From: Bradyrhizobium lablabi
Lineage (GTDB): Bacteria > Pseudomonadota > Alphaproteobacteria > Rhizobiales > Xanthobacteraceae
Direction of reading: 5' to 3'
Assembly (NCBI RefSeq): GCF_900141755.1
Contig: NZ_LT670844.1
Location: 4,960,001-5,024,000 of the forward strand
DNA length: 64,000 nucleotides
Shown: piece after piece, positions 1 to 8,638 of the stretch
How the letters are laid out: each line of letters opens with the position of its first letter
Numbering within the stretch: the first letter of the stretch is position 1
Notes under the pieces: generated by a model
The model's input: only the letters and a program-made list of their open reading frames with translations
Databases searched by the model: none
Told to the model about the DNA's origin: nothing
Translations under genes and position numbers: made by a program

Positions 1-117
1 GGCTATTTCGCGCTGCTGCTGGCCGGTTTTGTCATCCTGCACGTCGTTGCCGCGCTCTATCACCACTTTGTCAGAATGGACGGGCTGTTCCGCCGGATGT
101 GGTTCGGGCGCCGTTGA
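1..117 (+). CDS. cytochrome b561 family protein, C-terminal fragment
   Basis: Open from the first base to a TGA at 115-117, giving the last 38 residues of a protein cut by the window edge. The fragment is a transmembrane helix with a histidine (LHVVAALYHHFVRMDG) followed by a basic tail (FRRMWFGRR). A histidine-bearing last helix followed by a YHH-x3-DG-x3-RM tail is characteristic of CybB-type cytochrome b561, a di-heme inner-membrane protein that passes electrons between quinol and periplasmic or membrane acceptors. The family call rests only on this tail. Confidence 0.7.
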   Translation, partial: GYFALLLAGFVILHVVAALYHHFVRMDGLFRRMWFGRR

Positions 118-220
118 AATGATCCCGCTGGCTTTGCGGACCTATGTTCAGGATCGATCTTGCATCACGTGAGCGGCTCTGTTGGGATGGATGCCGATAT
201 CCTTTCTCCCCGGAGGCCGC

Positions 221-844
221 ATGTCACGTCAGGTCGATTATTATTTTTCGCTGCAATCGCCGTGGGCCTATATCGGGCACAAAATGTTCCGGGACATCGC
301 GGCCACCTACGATATCAAAATCAACCACAAGCCGGTGGTGCTGGTCGATCTGTTCTCGGAGACCGGTGGTTTGCCGTTACTGAAGCGCCATCCGGTGCGG
401 CAGCGTTACCGGATGGTCGAGCTGCAGCGCTGGCGCGACAAGCGCGGCCTTAAGTTTCACCTTCAGCCGGCGAATTGGCCGTTCAATGCGCGGCTCGCCG
501 ACGGCGTGGTGATCGCGGCGCTCGAGGCGGGTCACGATCCCGATCCGTTTCTGCGCCGCGCCTTCCCGGCGGTGTGGGAAGACCAGCTCAATCTGGCCGA
601 CCCGGCGACGCTTGCGAAAATCGCTGACGATGCCGGGCTGCCCGGCAAAGCGCTGGTCGAGCGTTCGGGCTCGGACGAGATCAGCGCGGCCTATGAGCAA
701 AACCGGCAGGATGCGCTGGCGGCCGATGTGTTCGGCTCGCCGGTCTATGTGCTCGACGGCGAGGTATTCTGGGGACAGGACCGGATCGAATTGCTCGCGG
801 ACGCGTTGAAGTCCGGCCGTGCGCCCTATCGCTCGCAGGTGTAA
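221..844 (+). CDS. 2-hydroxychromene-2-carboxylate isomerase-like protein (DsbA/GST-kappa fold)
   Basis: 207 residues. The N-terminus VDYYFSLQSPWAYIG is the thioredoxin-fold strand plus S-P-W-A-Y loop of HCCA isomerases, where Ser replaces the redox Cys and glutathione is the cofactor. The C-terminal half has FGSPVYVLDGEVFWGQDRIELL, the family's closing motif (V-F-G-S/V-P, then F-W-G-Q-D-R). Family members isomerise 2-hydroxychromene-2-carboxylate in naphthalene degradation, but chromosomal copies in rhizobia usually stand alone and their substrate is unknown; no aromatic-degradation genes are nearby. I chose the ATG at 221 because GGAGG lies at 212-216; the upstream in-frame ATG at 182 has no such site and adds no family sequence. 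Confidence 0.85.
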   Translation: MSRQVDYYFSLQSPWAYIGHKMFRDIAATYDIKINHKPVVLVDLFSETGGLPLLKRHPVRQRYRMVELQRWRDKRGLKFHLQPANWPFNARLADGVVIAALEAGHDPDPFLRRAFPAVWEDQLNLADPATLAKIADDAGLPGKALVERSGSDEISAAYEQNRQDALAADVFGSPVYVLDGEVFWGQDRIELLADALKSGRAPYRSQV

Positions 845-889
845 GATCGGATGGGGGCTACGTTACCGGTTTTGAGGCGGAGCAATCCC

Positions 890-1411
890 ATGATGATATC
901 GCCCTCGAAATTCTCCACTTCCGTCGCGGCCGCCGCGATCGCTTTCTGTCTCGGCGGACTTGGCGCCGCGCTAGCGGAATCGACTGCGGACACCGAGAAC
1001 GGCCGCTACGCGCTGGCGGAGGTCAATGACGGCGTGATCAGGCTCGATACCCGCACCGGTGCGGTCTCGACCTGCAGCAACAACGGCACCGGCTGGGCCT
1101 GCTATGCCGTGCCCGACGAGCGCGCCGCGCTCGATACCGAAATCGGCCGGCTGCAGGCCGACAACGAAAAGCTGAAAGCCCAACTCGCGGCGCGCGAACC
1201 GACGGTGACCGGAAAGATCGACGAGCCGCTGCCGAAAACCGACTCCTTGAAAAAGCCCGAGCCGAAGATCGCCGAGGGCGAGCGCAAAATCGAAATCCCG
1301 CTGCCGAGCGACCGCGACATGGACCGCATGATGTCGTTCCTCGAGCAGGCGTGGCGGCGGCTGTTGGACATGGCCAACCGCGTGCAGAAGGATGTCTCGG
1401 GGAAGATTTGA
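890..1411 (+). CDS. small exported protein with coiled coil, unknown function
   Basis: 173 residues from the ATG at 890, which follows a purine-rich GAGGCGGAG. Residues 1 to about 30 form a Sec-type signal peptide (hydrophobic AAAIAFCLGGLGAALA). The mature N-terminus, NGRYALAEVNDGVIRLDTRT followed by Cys, Trp, Cys (TCSNNGTGWAC), looks like a small globular domain with one possible disulfide. It is followed by an acidic/basic coiled coil (DTEIGRLQADNEKLKAQLA) and a Pro/Lys-rich stretch ending in a predicted amphipathic helix (MSFLEQAWRRLLDMANRV). I do not recognise a named family. It resembles small periplasmic proteins found in many Bradyrhizobium genomes. It lies close behind the isomerase-like gene, and an inverted-repeat pair follows it. 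Confidence 0.75.
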   Translation: MMISPSKFSTSVAAAAIAFCLGGLGAALAESTADTENGRYALAEVNDGVIRLDTRTGAVSTCSNNGTGWACYAVPDERAALDTEIGRLQADNEKLKAQLAAREPTVTGKIDEPLPKTDSLKKPEPKIAEGERKIEIPLPSDRDMDRMMSFLEQAWRRLLDMANRVQKDVSGKI

Positions 1412-1437
1412 CACGGCGTTGTTGGACGCTTCCGCGC

Positions 1438-1554
1438 GTCGTCCCTGCGGAAAGCAGGGACCGATAGCCACCGCAGTGAGTTGTTGGAAAGCCGTCTAGC
1501 ACCAGCGCCAAATTGCGCCAGCACGGCGTATGGGTCCTGCTTTCGCAGGGACGA
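1438..1554. repeat. pair of facing hairpin repeats (family C)
   Basis: Two near-identical units face each other. The first, at 1438-1462, reads GTCGTCCCTGCGGAAAGC and on; the second, at 1533-1554, is its reverse complement with small changes. Each unit is a hairpin by itself (GTCCCTGC / GCAGGGAC stem, A-rich loop). Together they can fold the roughly 70 bases between them into a larger structure. This is the layout of a REP/BIME-type element. It occupies almost the whole gap between the coiled-coil gene and the YjbQ gene. Confidence 0.7.
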
Positions 1555-1572
1555 CGTATAGAGAGATAAATC

Positions 1573-2034
1573 GTGACTCCGACCTCGCGCTCTCCACTAT
1601 CCACTGTCAGCGCAGCCAGCATCGTGACCTCGCTGCTCACGATCCAGACGCCCGGGCGTGGTTTTGTCGATCTTACCGCCGAGGTCGCGAAATTTGTCCG
1701 TGACGCCGGCGCGCGTGAGGGCGCGGTGACGCTGTTCATCCGCCATACCTCGGCGTCGCTAACGATCCAGGAGAACGCCGATCCCACCGTGCTCGCGGAT
1801 CTGACGACGGCGCTCGATCGCCTCGCGCCGGAGCACGCCGGATGGCGCCACGACACCGAGGGTCCCGACGACATGCCCGCGCATGTCAAGACCATGCTGA
1901 CGGCGAGCTCGCTCCATGTCCCCGTGCTGAAAGGTGAACTCGCGCTGGGTACCTGGCAGGCGATCTACCTGATCGAGCATCGCTCGCGTCCGCATCGCCG
2001 CGAGATCGTGCTGCAATTTTTGGGGACCACTTAA
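1573..2034 (+). CDS. YjbQ/UPF0047 family protein
   Basis: 153 residues from a GTG start; a weak GAGAGA precedes it. It carries the family's core: TLFIRHTSASLTIQENADPT, then HDTEGPDDMPAHVKTMLTASSL and the C-terminal GTWQAIYLIEHRSRPHRREI. The conserved His, Asp and Glu residues in these motifs are those proposed to form the metal/phosphate site. E. coli YjbQ has weak thiamine-phosphate synthase activity in vitro, but the physiological role of the family is unsettled. Length matches the family (about 135-155). It is convergent with the transporter gene and separated from it by a strong terminator. Confidence 0.9.
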   Translation: MTPTSRSPLSTVSAASIVTSLLTIQTPGRGFVDLTAEVAKFVRDAGAREGAVTLFIRHTSASLTIQENADPTVLADLTTALDRLAPEHAGWRHDTEGPDDMPAHVKTMLTASSLHVPVLKGELALGTWQAIYLIEHRSRPHRREIVLQFLGTT

Positions 2035-2041
2035 AACAAAA

Positions 2042-2069
2042 CCGGCCGCGGAACGTGTCCCGCGGCCGG
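2042..2069 (-). terminator. rho-independent terminator of the MHS transporter gene
   Basis: Perfect 10-bp stem CCGGCCGCGG / CCGCGGCCGG with an 8-nt loop. Read on the minus strand it is followed by a T-rich tract (TTTTGTTTT), so it terminates the transporter gene that ends at 2116. On the plus strand it may also stop read-through from the YjbQ gene. A second GC hairpin at 2087-2108 lies just inside, after the transporter stop codon. Confidence 0.8.
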
Positions 2070-2115
2070 CGATCTGATGTAGCAACGCCGGCGGTTGTCG
2101 CCGCCGGCAAAACCG

Positions 2116-3780
2116 TCAGTTCGACCTGATGTCGACGTCCTTGGTTTCCGGCAGGAACAGGAAGCCGACCACCGCGGTGATCGATGCGAAGATGATCGGA
2201 TACCACAGGCCTGCGTAGATATCGCCGGTCGAGGCCACGATCGCGAACGCGGTCGCGGGCAACAATCCGCCGAACCAGCCGTTGCCGATGTGGTAGGGCA
2301 GCGACATCGAGGTGTAGCGGATCTTGGTCGGGAACAGTTCGACCAGCATCGCCGCGATCGGGCCGTACACCATGGTGACGAAGATCACCAGGATGAACAA
2401 CAGGCCGATGATTGCCGCGACCTGCGGACGGAAGATGTCGAACGGGTTCGACATCTTCACGATGCCGGCGTCGCCCGCTTTGGGATAGCCCGCCGCGGCA
2501 ACCGCTGCGGCGATGGCCGGGTTACCGGCTTTCGCATCGGCGTAGGGCACTTCCTTGTCATTCACCATCACCTTCACGCCGGAGCCTGCAGGGCCGTAGC
2601 TGGTCGTATACTTGACCGACGACGACGCCAGGAAGGCACGGGCGGTGTCGCAGGGTGCTGTGAACACGCGGGTGCCGACCGGGTTGAACAGATCGCCGCA
2701 GAGTGCGGGATCGGCGACGACCACGACCTTGCCCGCTTCGATCGCCTTTTCCAGCGCCGGGTTGGCGTTGGTCGTGATCAACCGGAAGATCGGGAAGAAC
2801 GTCAGCGCCGCGATCAGGCAACCGGAAAGGATGATCGGCTTGCGGCCGATCTTGTCCGACAGCGCGCCGAACACGATGAAGAAGCCGGTGCCGAACAGGA
2901 GCGACCATGCGATCAGGAGGTTCGCCGTATAGCCGTCGACCTTCAAGATCGATTGCAGGAAGAACAGCGCGTAAAACTGGCCAGTGTACCACACCACGCC
3001 CTGGCCCATGGTGCCGCCGAGCAGCGCGAGCAGGACGATCTTGCCGTTGCTCCAGTTGGCAAAAGCTTCGGTCAGCGGGGCCTTTGAGCTTTTGCCCTCG
3101 TCCTTCATCTTCTGGAACACCGGCGATTCGTTCAGCCGCAGCCGAATCCAGACCGATAAGCCCAGCAGGACGACCGACACCAGGAAGGGAACACGCCAGC
3201 CCCAGGCGGCGAAATCAGCTTCGCCGATCGCGGTGCGGGTGAACAGGATCACCAGCAACGACAGGAACAGGCCGAGCGTCGCCGTGGTCTGGATGAACGA
3301 GGTGTAATAGCCGCGTTTGCCCTGCGGCGCGTGCTCCGCCACATAGGTCGCGGCTCCGCCATACTCGCCGCCGAGTGCCAGACCTTGCGCCAGGCGCAAG
3401 GCAATCAAAATCACCGGCGCGGCAAAGCCGATCGTCGCCGCGTTGGGCAACAGGCCGACGATGAAGGTCGACAGACCCATGATCATGATGGTGACGAGGA
3501 AGGTGTATTTGCGTCCGACGATGTCGCCGATCCGTCCGAAAACGATGGCGCCGAACGGGCGCACCAGGAAGCCGGCGGCAAACGCCAGCAGCGCGAAGAT
3601 ATCGCGGGTTCCCGGCGGATAGGCCGAGAAGAATTGCGCGCCGATAATGGGGGCGAGCGATCCGTAAAGATAGAAATCATACCATTCGAAAACGGTACCG
3701 AGCGATGAAGCGAGAATGACGAAACGTTCGTCGTTCGTCATGCCGCCTGTTCTAGCTGGCGCTGCAACCATTGTGGACAT
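2116..3780 (-). CDS. MFS transporter of the metabolite:H+ symporter (MHS) type
   Basis: 554 residues, about 12 membrane helices. The N-terminal FEWYDFYLYG and the loop RPFGAIVFGRIGDIVGRKYT are the MHS/sugar-transporter signatures (acidic and aromatic TM1, G-R-x-G-D-x-x-G-R-K loop), and ALRLAQGLALGGEYGGAATY in TM4 matches ShiA/ProP/KgtP-type carriers. It should import an organic acid or similar solute with protons; the substrate cannot be read off. Unlike ProP or KgtP (about 430-500 residues), it carries a soluble insertion of roughly 115 residues between two C-terminal helices (around residues 335-450), containing two cysteines (ADPALCG and TAPCDTA). I chose the start at 3780 because GGGGAG lies upstream; an open extension to 3864 has no family sequence. 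It is divergent from the response-regulator gene. Confidence 0.88.
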   Translation of the reverse strand: MSTMVAAPARTGGMTNDERFVILASSLGTVFEWYDFYLYGSLAPIIGAQFFSAYPPGTRDIFALLAFAAGFLVRPFGAIVFGRIGDIVGRKYTFLVTIMIMGLSTFIVGLLPNAATIGFAAPVILIALRLAQGLALGGEYGGAATYVAEHAPQGKRGYYTSFIQTTATLGLFLSLLVILFTRTAIGEADFAAWGWRVPFLVSVVLLGLSVWIRLRLNESPVFQKMKDEGKSSKAPLTEAFANWSNGKIVLLALLGGTMGQGVVWYTGQFYALFFLQSILKVDGYTANLLIAWSLLFGTGFFIVFGALSDKIGRKPIILSGCLIAALTFFPIFRLITTNANPALEKAIEAGKVVVVADPALCGDLFNPVGTRVFTAPCDTARAFLASSSVKYTTSYGPAGSGVKVMVNDKEVPYADAKAGNPAIAAAVAAAGYPKAGDAGIVKMSNPFDIFRPQVAAIIGLLFILVIFVTMVYGPIAAMLVELFPTKIRYTSMSLPYHIGNGWFGGLLPATAFAIVASTGDIYAGLWYPIIFASITAVVGFLFLPETKDVDIRSN

Positions 3781-4139
3781 TTTGGATCGCTCCCCGGGAT
3801 CGTTGATGCAAAGCGTGTCCCATGCACCGGACTTTGCCGGGTTGACCCATGGGCTTCGCCTCACGGTAACATCGCCGTGAAACCTCTCCCAATAAGACTT
3901 TTGGCCCGCTCCGCTATATCATGAAGCTATGTGGCGAGGACACGACGCGCGTTCCCGCGCGATCGATGCCTGGCGATCCGACCTATTGCGACGCACAAAC
4001 CGGGTTAACCGCTTCGCGCGAAGGCGATATTGCGTGCTTGCAAGCGCTCGCCCGGCAGACGACAATTACCTTGAAAAACTCGCTTGGCAGGCCCCACAAA
4101 GCGGTCACGGGTTTGCCGCAACCGTTTTGCAAGAGATTG

Positions 4140-4814
4140 ATGACTGCCGCTGCCAACACCCGCCTCGTCATTGCCGATGACCATCCGCTGTTCCGCGACG
4201 CGTTGCGGCAGGCGGTGGCAAGCGTCGTGACCTCGGCGACGATCGACGAAGCGGGATCGTTCGAGGATTTGACCGCGCTGCTCGAACAGGATTCCGAGGT
4301 CGATCTGATCCTGCTCGATCTGGCCATGCCGGGGATCTCGGGCTTCTCGGGGCTGATCTATCTGCGCGCGCAATATCCGGCGATCCCGGTCGTCATCGTA
4401 TCCGCCAGCGACGATGTCGGCACCATCCGCAGGTCGCTGGATTTCGGCGCCTCCGGCTTCATCCCGAAGCGGTTCGGGGTCGAGACGCTGCGCGACGCGG
4501 TCGCGAAGGTGATGGACGGCGATGTCTGGGTGCCGCCGGATACCGATCTCTCTTCGGCTGCCGATCCGGACATGACACGGCTGCGCGACCGGCTGGTGAC
4601 GCTCACGCCGCAGCAGGTGAGGGTCTTGATGATGCTGTCGCAGGGGCTGCTCAACAAGCAGATCGCCTATGAGCTCGGCGTCTCGGAAGCAACCATCAAG
4701 GCCCACGTCTCGGCGATCCTGCAAAAGCTCGGGGTCGAGAGCCGGACGCAAGCCGTGATCGCGGCCGCGAAAATCGCCGGCGGCCAATGGCGGCAAGGCA
4801 CGCCGCCGGCGTAG
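4140..4814 (+). CDS. LuxR/NarL-type response regulator
   Basis: 224 residues. The receiver domain is at 8-125, with the acidic pair in VIADDHPLFRDAL, phospho-acceptor Asp60 (LILLDLAMPG) and conserved Lys110 (GFIPKRF). A LuxR-type HTH follows at about 155-215 (LTPQQVRVLMMLSQGLLNKQIAYELGVSEATIKAHV). I started at the ATG at 4140 because the open extension to 3921 is not receiver-like and AAGAGA precedes 4140. It is convergent with the hybrid histidine kinase at 4993-8502, so the two probably form one signalling pair. LuxR-type regulators next to sodium-symporter-linked kinases often regulate uptake or oxidation of organic acids and alcohols, but the target here is unknown. Confidence 0.9.
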   Translation: MTAAANTRLVIADDHPLFRDALRQAVASVVTSATIDEAGSFEDLTALLEQDSEVDLILLDLAMPGISGFSGLIYLRAQYPAIPVVIVSASDDVGTIRRSLDFGASGFIPKRFGVETLRDAVAKVMDGDVWVPPDTDLSSAADPDMTRLRDRLVTLTPQQVRVLMMLSQGLLNKQIAYELGVSEATIKAHVSAILQKLGVESRTQAVIAAAKIAGGQWRQGTPPA

Positions 4815-4833
4815 TAACGCTTGATGGTCGGTT

Positions 4834-4984
4834 CACCTCGCCCCGCTTGCGGGGAGAGGTCGGATTCGCGCGATAGCGCGAATCCGGGTGAGGGGGACGC
4901 TCCGTATGCGTTGTGCTTCCGTATTCGCGAATAGCAGCCCCTCACCCCAACCCTCTCCCCGCGAAGAGCGGGGCGAGGGAGAAG
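4834..4984. repeat. palindromic intergenic repeat, family A, copy 1
   Basis: About 150 bases made of nested hairpins: CCCCGCTTGCGGGG near the left end, a perfect 10-bp stem with 4-nt loop at 4862-4885 (GGATTCGCGC / GCGCGAATCC), and CCCTCTCCCCGC...GCGGGGCGAGGG at the right end. It fills the gap between two convergent genes, where it can serve as a bidirectional terminator. A near-identical copy in opposite orientation is at 13321-13470, and a diverged relative at 41638-41754. Confidence 0.85.
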
Positions 4985-4992
4985 CACAGTCC

Positions 4993-7900
4993 CTACTCCG
5001 CCGCCACCATCTGCTGCGTCCGCCACTGCCCGAGCAACGCCCGCAGCGACGCCGGTTTGACCGGCTTGTTGAGGACCGCGATGTTCTCCTCGCGGGCGGC
5101 GGCGCGCACATGCGGGCTGCGATCGGCGGTGATCAGGATCGCCGGAATGTTTTCCCCAAAACGACGGCGGATGTCGCGGATGGCGGCGACGCCGTTGCCG
5201 CGGTCGAGATGATAGTCGACCAGCAGGCCGGTCACTTCCGTGCCAGACGCCTCGATCGCCTCGATGGCGGCGTCTGGGTCGGCGACCGCGATGACCTCGG
5301 CGTCCCAGGCGGTCAGCAATGTCCTCATGCCGTCCAGGATCGCCGCATCATTCTCGATGCAAACGATCATCGAGCCGCTCATCGGCGTCCGCGACAACGG
5401 CGTCGCGGTAGTGACGGCCGCGGTATAGTTGATCGCTTTCGCGGTCGGTACCGTGACCGAGAAAGCCGAGCCGCCGCTGGCATTGGAGGCGATCGCGATG
5501 CCGTGGTTGAGGACGCGCGCCAGCCGCTCGACGATCGATAGCCCGAGCCCTAGGCCGCGCGCGATCCGCGCGCCCTGTTCGAGGCGATGAAACTCCTTGA
5601 AGATCTCGCCGCGCTTCTGCACGGGAATGCCGACGCCGGTGTCGTAGACGCCGATCTGCAGTGATTGGCCGCGGCGCCGGCAGCCGACCAGCACGCGGCC
5701 GTGCGGGGTATATTTGATGGCGTTGGAGATCAGGTTCTGCAACAACCGCCGCAGCAGCAGACGATCGGATTCCACCGGCAGCGAACAGGGCACGAAGGCC
5801 AGCTTCAATCCCTTGGCGCGCGCGATCGGCGCGAATTCGATCTCCAGCGACCGCATCAGGTCGCTCATCTTGAAGCTCGTGATCGCGGTCGACATCGCGC
5901 CGGCATCGAGCCGCGAGATGTCCAGGAGCGCGCCGAGGATTTCCTCGATCGCTTCCAAGGAATCGTTGATGTTCTCGACCAGCCGGGAGTCTTCGCCGCC
6001 GGATTGGCGTTCGACCAGGCTCGTCACATAGAGCCGCGCCGCGTTCAAAGGCTGCAAGATGTCGTGGCTGGCGGCGGCGAGAAAACGCGTCTTCGAGATG
6101 TTAGCATCTTCCGCGGTGCTCTTGGCCAGCGCCAGTTCAGAGTTCAGCCGCGTCAGCTCCTCGGTGCGGTCGCGCACCCGTTTCTCCAGCGTGGCATTGG
6201 CGCGTTCCAGTGCCTCGGCCGCCTCAAAGGAGGGGGTGACGTCGGTGAAGGTGATGACGAGGCCGCCGCCGGGCATCCGGTTGGTGCGTACTTCGATCAC
6301 CATGTGACGGTCCGGCAGCCGTTCCAGATAGGGCTCGCCTTCGGTGGTGTAGGCGTTAAGCCGCATTTCCATCAGCGCTTCGCTGTCGCCGAAGCCCGGC
6401 GGACTGATGGCGCCCATGAATTCAAGGATCTCCCTGAGCGGAATTCCGATTTGCACGAGGTGCGGCGGAAGTCCCAAAATTTCGCCGAATTGACGGTTGG
6501 AGCAGATCAGCTGCAGATCCGCATCGAACACCGCGATGCCCTGCCGCACATGGTTCAAGGCGGTCTGCAGCATCTCGCGATTGAAATGCAGCGCGGCGTG
6601 CGAATCATCCAGCAGCTTCAGCGCGGCCTTGGCGGAGACGGTCCGCTTGCGCAGCAATAGCGACATCACGAGCCGCGAGGACGCCGCCCCGATCGAGGAC
6701 GCGATCAGGTGCTCGGCATGCTGCAGCAGCTCGAAATCGGCCGGCGCTCCAGGCTCGAGGCTGGTGCGGTGCTGGGTGGCAAATGCCTCGAACGAAAGCC
6801 GGGCGCGTTCGGGGCCGAGATACTGCGCTACCGTGCTCTGGATGTCCTGCACCGTCACGGTGGTGCGCCAGCGCCGGAAGGTCGGCGCCATCGGCGCCAG
6901 CGCGCTCGGCACGAACAGGTCGGCCTGCAACCGTTCGATCGCGGATGGCTGGCGCGCCAGCGACAGCACGACATAGGTCAGCAGGTTGAGCGAGAGCGAC
7001 CACAATACGCCATGCAGCAGCGGCGGCAGATCGGCGCCGAACAGCGCCTGCGGACGCAGCGCCTCGATGCCGAACGGGCCGTGCTGCAACATCATCAACC
7101 CGGCGGTGTTGCCGTCGAGAAAGCTCGGCATAAACAGCGTGTAGGCCCACACCGCGCCGCCGACCAGCATGCCGCCGATAGCCCCGCGCGCGGTGGCGTT
7201 GCGCCAGACGAGGCCGCCGAAAAACGCCGGCGCGAGCTGGGCGATCGCCGCGAACGACAACAGGCCGATCGCCGCCAATTGCGTGTTGCCGAGCGCACGA
7301 TAGTAAAAATACGCCATCACCATGATGGCGAAAATCGCAAAGCGCCGAACTCTTAGCAGGAAGTCGCCAAAGTCCTTCTGGCCGGCACGCGATTGCGCGC
7401 CGCGCTGCAGCACCAGCGGCACCACGATATCGTTGGAAACCATGATCGAAAGCGCGACGCATTCGACGATCACCATGGCGGTCGCCGCCGACAGGCCGCC
7501 GACAAAGACGCCGACGCTGAGCAGCGGCGCGTTTGCCTCGATCGGCAGCGCCAGCACGTACATGTCGCTGTCGACCGCGCCGAACGGGAAGGTGATTAAC
7601 CCAGCGAGCGCGATCGGAATCACGAACAGATTGATGGCGATCAGATAGAGCGGAAACAGCCAGCGCGCCCGGCTCACTTCGGCATCCGAGGAATTCTCCA
7701 CCACGCTGACGTGAAACTGGCGCGGCACCAGCACGACCGCGCAGAACGACAACAGCACCATGGTGAGGAAATTGCCGATCGACGGCACGTAGTTGATGGC
7801 GCGCACCGCTTCCGGGGTCTTCATCGCGCGCTCGATCAATTCGACCGGCGTGAACATCCAGAACGTGACGAAGGCGCCGGCGGTGATGAACGCCACCAGC

Positions 7901-8502
7901 TTGACGATGGATTCGGTGGCGACCGCCAGCATCAGGCCGTGCTGATGTTCGGTCGCGTCGGTCTGGCGGGTCCCGAACAGCACCGCGAATACCGCCATCG
8001 CCAGCGTGACCATCAGTGCGATGTCGCCGATGATGGGAATGTGGGAGAAGTGCTGGTCTTCGCTCAGAATGGTTTCAAGCGAGGAAGCCACCGCCTTGAG
8101 CTGCAGCGCGATATAGGGAACCGATCCGATGATCGCGATCAGCGCCACGGTTGCGGCAACCGCCTGGCTCTTGCCGTAGCGCGCCGCGATGAAGTCGGCG
8201 ATCGAGGTGATGTTCTGCGATTTCGCCAATTGAATCACGCGGCGGAGCAGCGGCATGCAGAGCCCGATCATCAGGATCGGGCCGACATAGATCGCGAGAA
8301 AGTCGACGCTGGTGCGGGTGGCAAATCCGACCGAGCCGAAGAAGGTCCAGGAGGTGCAATAGATCGCCAGCGACAAGGGATAGATGAACGCACTGGCGCG
8401 GCCGCGCTGCATCGGCGAGAGGCGGTCGCCATAGCTCGCCACCAGGAACAGGAACCCGATGTAGCCGAACGCGGCCGCAATCACGGCCCAGTCGTGCAGC
8501 AT
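4993..8502 (-). CDS. hybrid sensor histidine kinase with sodium:solute-symporter-like input domain
   Basis: 1169 residues. Residues 1-515 form a 12-13 helix module of the SSS (sodium:solute symporter) type, with SWTFFGSVGFATRTSVDF and NITSIADFIAARYGKS, as in PutP-linked kinases such as CbrA. A helical linker and a PAS domain (about 640-760, IAVFDADLQLICSNRQFGEI) come next, then a coiled coil, HisKA with His813 (ASHDILQPLN), HATPase_c with Asn927 (LISNAIKYTP), DTGVGIP at 954-960 and the GLGLGLS G2 box, and a C-terminal receiver with Asp1096 (LLVDYHLD). It is membrane-bound and probably senses a solute or its transport, with an internal phosphorelay. Start at 8502 is supported by GGAGT upstream. 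It is convergent with the LuxR-type regulator and downstream of hemA on the same strand. Confidence 0.93.
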   Translation of the reverse strand: MLHDWAVIAAAFGYIGFLFLVASYGDRLSPMQRGRASAFIYPLSLAIYCTSWTFFGSVGFATRTSVDFLAIYVGPILMIGLCMPLLRRVIQLAKSQNITSIADFIAARYGKSQAVAATVALIAIIGSVPYIALQLKAVASSLETILSEDQHFSHIPIIGDIALMVTLAMAVFAVLFGTRQTDATEHQHGLMLAVATESIVKLVAFITAGAFVTFWMFTPVELIERAMKTPEAVRAINYVPSIGNFLTMVLLSFCAVVLVPRQFHVSVVENSSDAEVSRARWLFPLYLIAINLFVIPIALAGLITFPFGAVDSDMYVLALPIEANAPLLSVGVFVGGLSAATAMVIVECVALSIMVSNDIVVPLVLQRGAQSRAGQKDFGDFLLRVRRFAIFAIMVMAYFYYRALGNTQLAAIGLLSFAAIAQLAPAFFGGLVWRNATARGAIGGMLVGGAVWAYTLFMPSFLDGNTAGLMMLQHGPFGIEALRPQALFGADLPPLLHGVLWSLSLNLLTYVVLSLARQPSAIERLQADLFVPSALAPMAPTFRRWRTTVTVQDIQSTVAQYLGPERARLSFEAFATQHRTSLEPGAPADFELLQHAEHLIASSIGAASSRLVMSLLLRKRTVSAKAALKLLDDSHAALHFNREMLQTALNHVRQGIAVFDADLQLICSNRQFGEILGLPPHLVQIGIPLREILEFMGAISPPGFGDSEALMEMRLNAYTTEGEPYLERLPDRHMVIEVRTNRMPGGGLVITFTDVTPSFEAAEALERANATLEKRVRDRTEELTRLNSELALAKSTAEDANISKTRFLAAASHDILQPLNAARLYVTSLVERQSGGEDSRLVENINDSLEAIEEILGALLDISRLDAGAMSTAITSFKMSDLMRSLEIEFAPIARAKGLKLAFVPCSLPVESDRLLLRRLLQNLISNAIKYTPHGRVLVGCRRRGQSLQIGVYDTGVGIPVQKRGEIFKEFHRLEQGARIARGLGLGLSIVERLARVLNHGIAIASNASGGSAFSVTVPTAKAINYTAAVTTATPLSRTPMSGSMIVCIENDAAILDGMRTLLTAWDAEVIAVADPDAAIEAIEASGTEVTGLLVDYHLDRGNGVAAIRDIRRRFGENIPAILITADRSPHVRAAAREENIAVLNKPVKPASLRALLGQWRTQQMVAAE

Positions 8503-8638
8503 CGCTGCTTACTCCGTTAAACGTTAGGCGCGCCTTGATCGGCGCCGCGACAGAAGTCGCTGCATTAAGGAGTATAGCCGGATTGGACCGGCAACGCATT
8601 GTGCGCCGCCGTCCAAGAGCGGGATTTCGGGGTTAACG

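Noticed and set aside
4834..4984. CRISPR array
   Set aside because: The repeats in this window are dispersed palindromes, not regularly spaced direct repeats with unique spacers, and no cas gene is present.
5665..6660. 331-codon open frame opposite the hybrid kinase
   Set aside because: Shadow of the HATPase/PAS-coding strand; composition is dominated by Arg, Gln and Asp, without motifs. The same applies to 2095-3087, 7711-8520 and 49552-50520.
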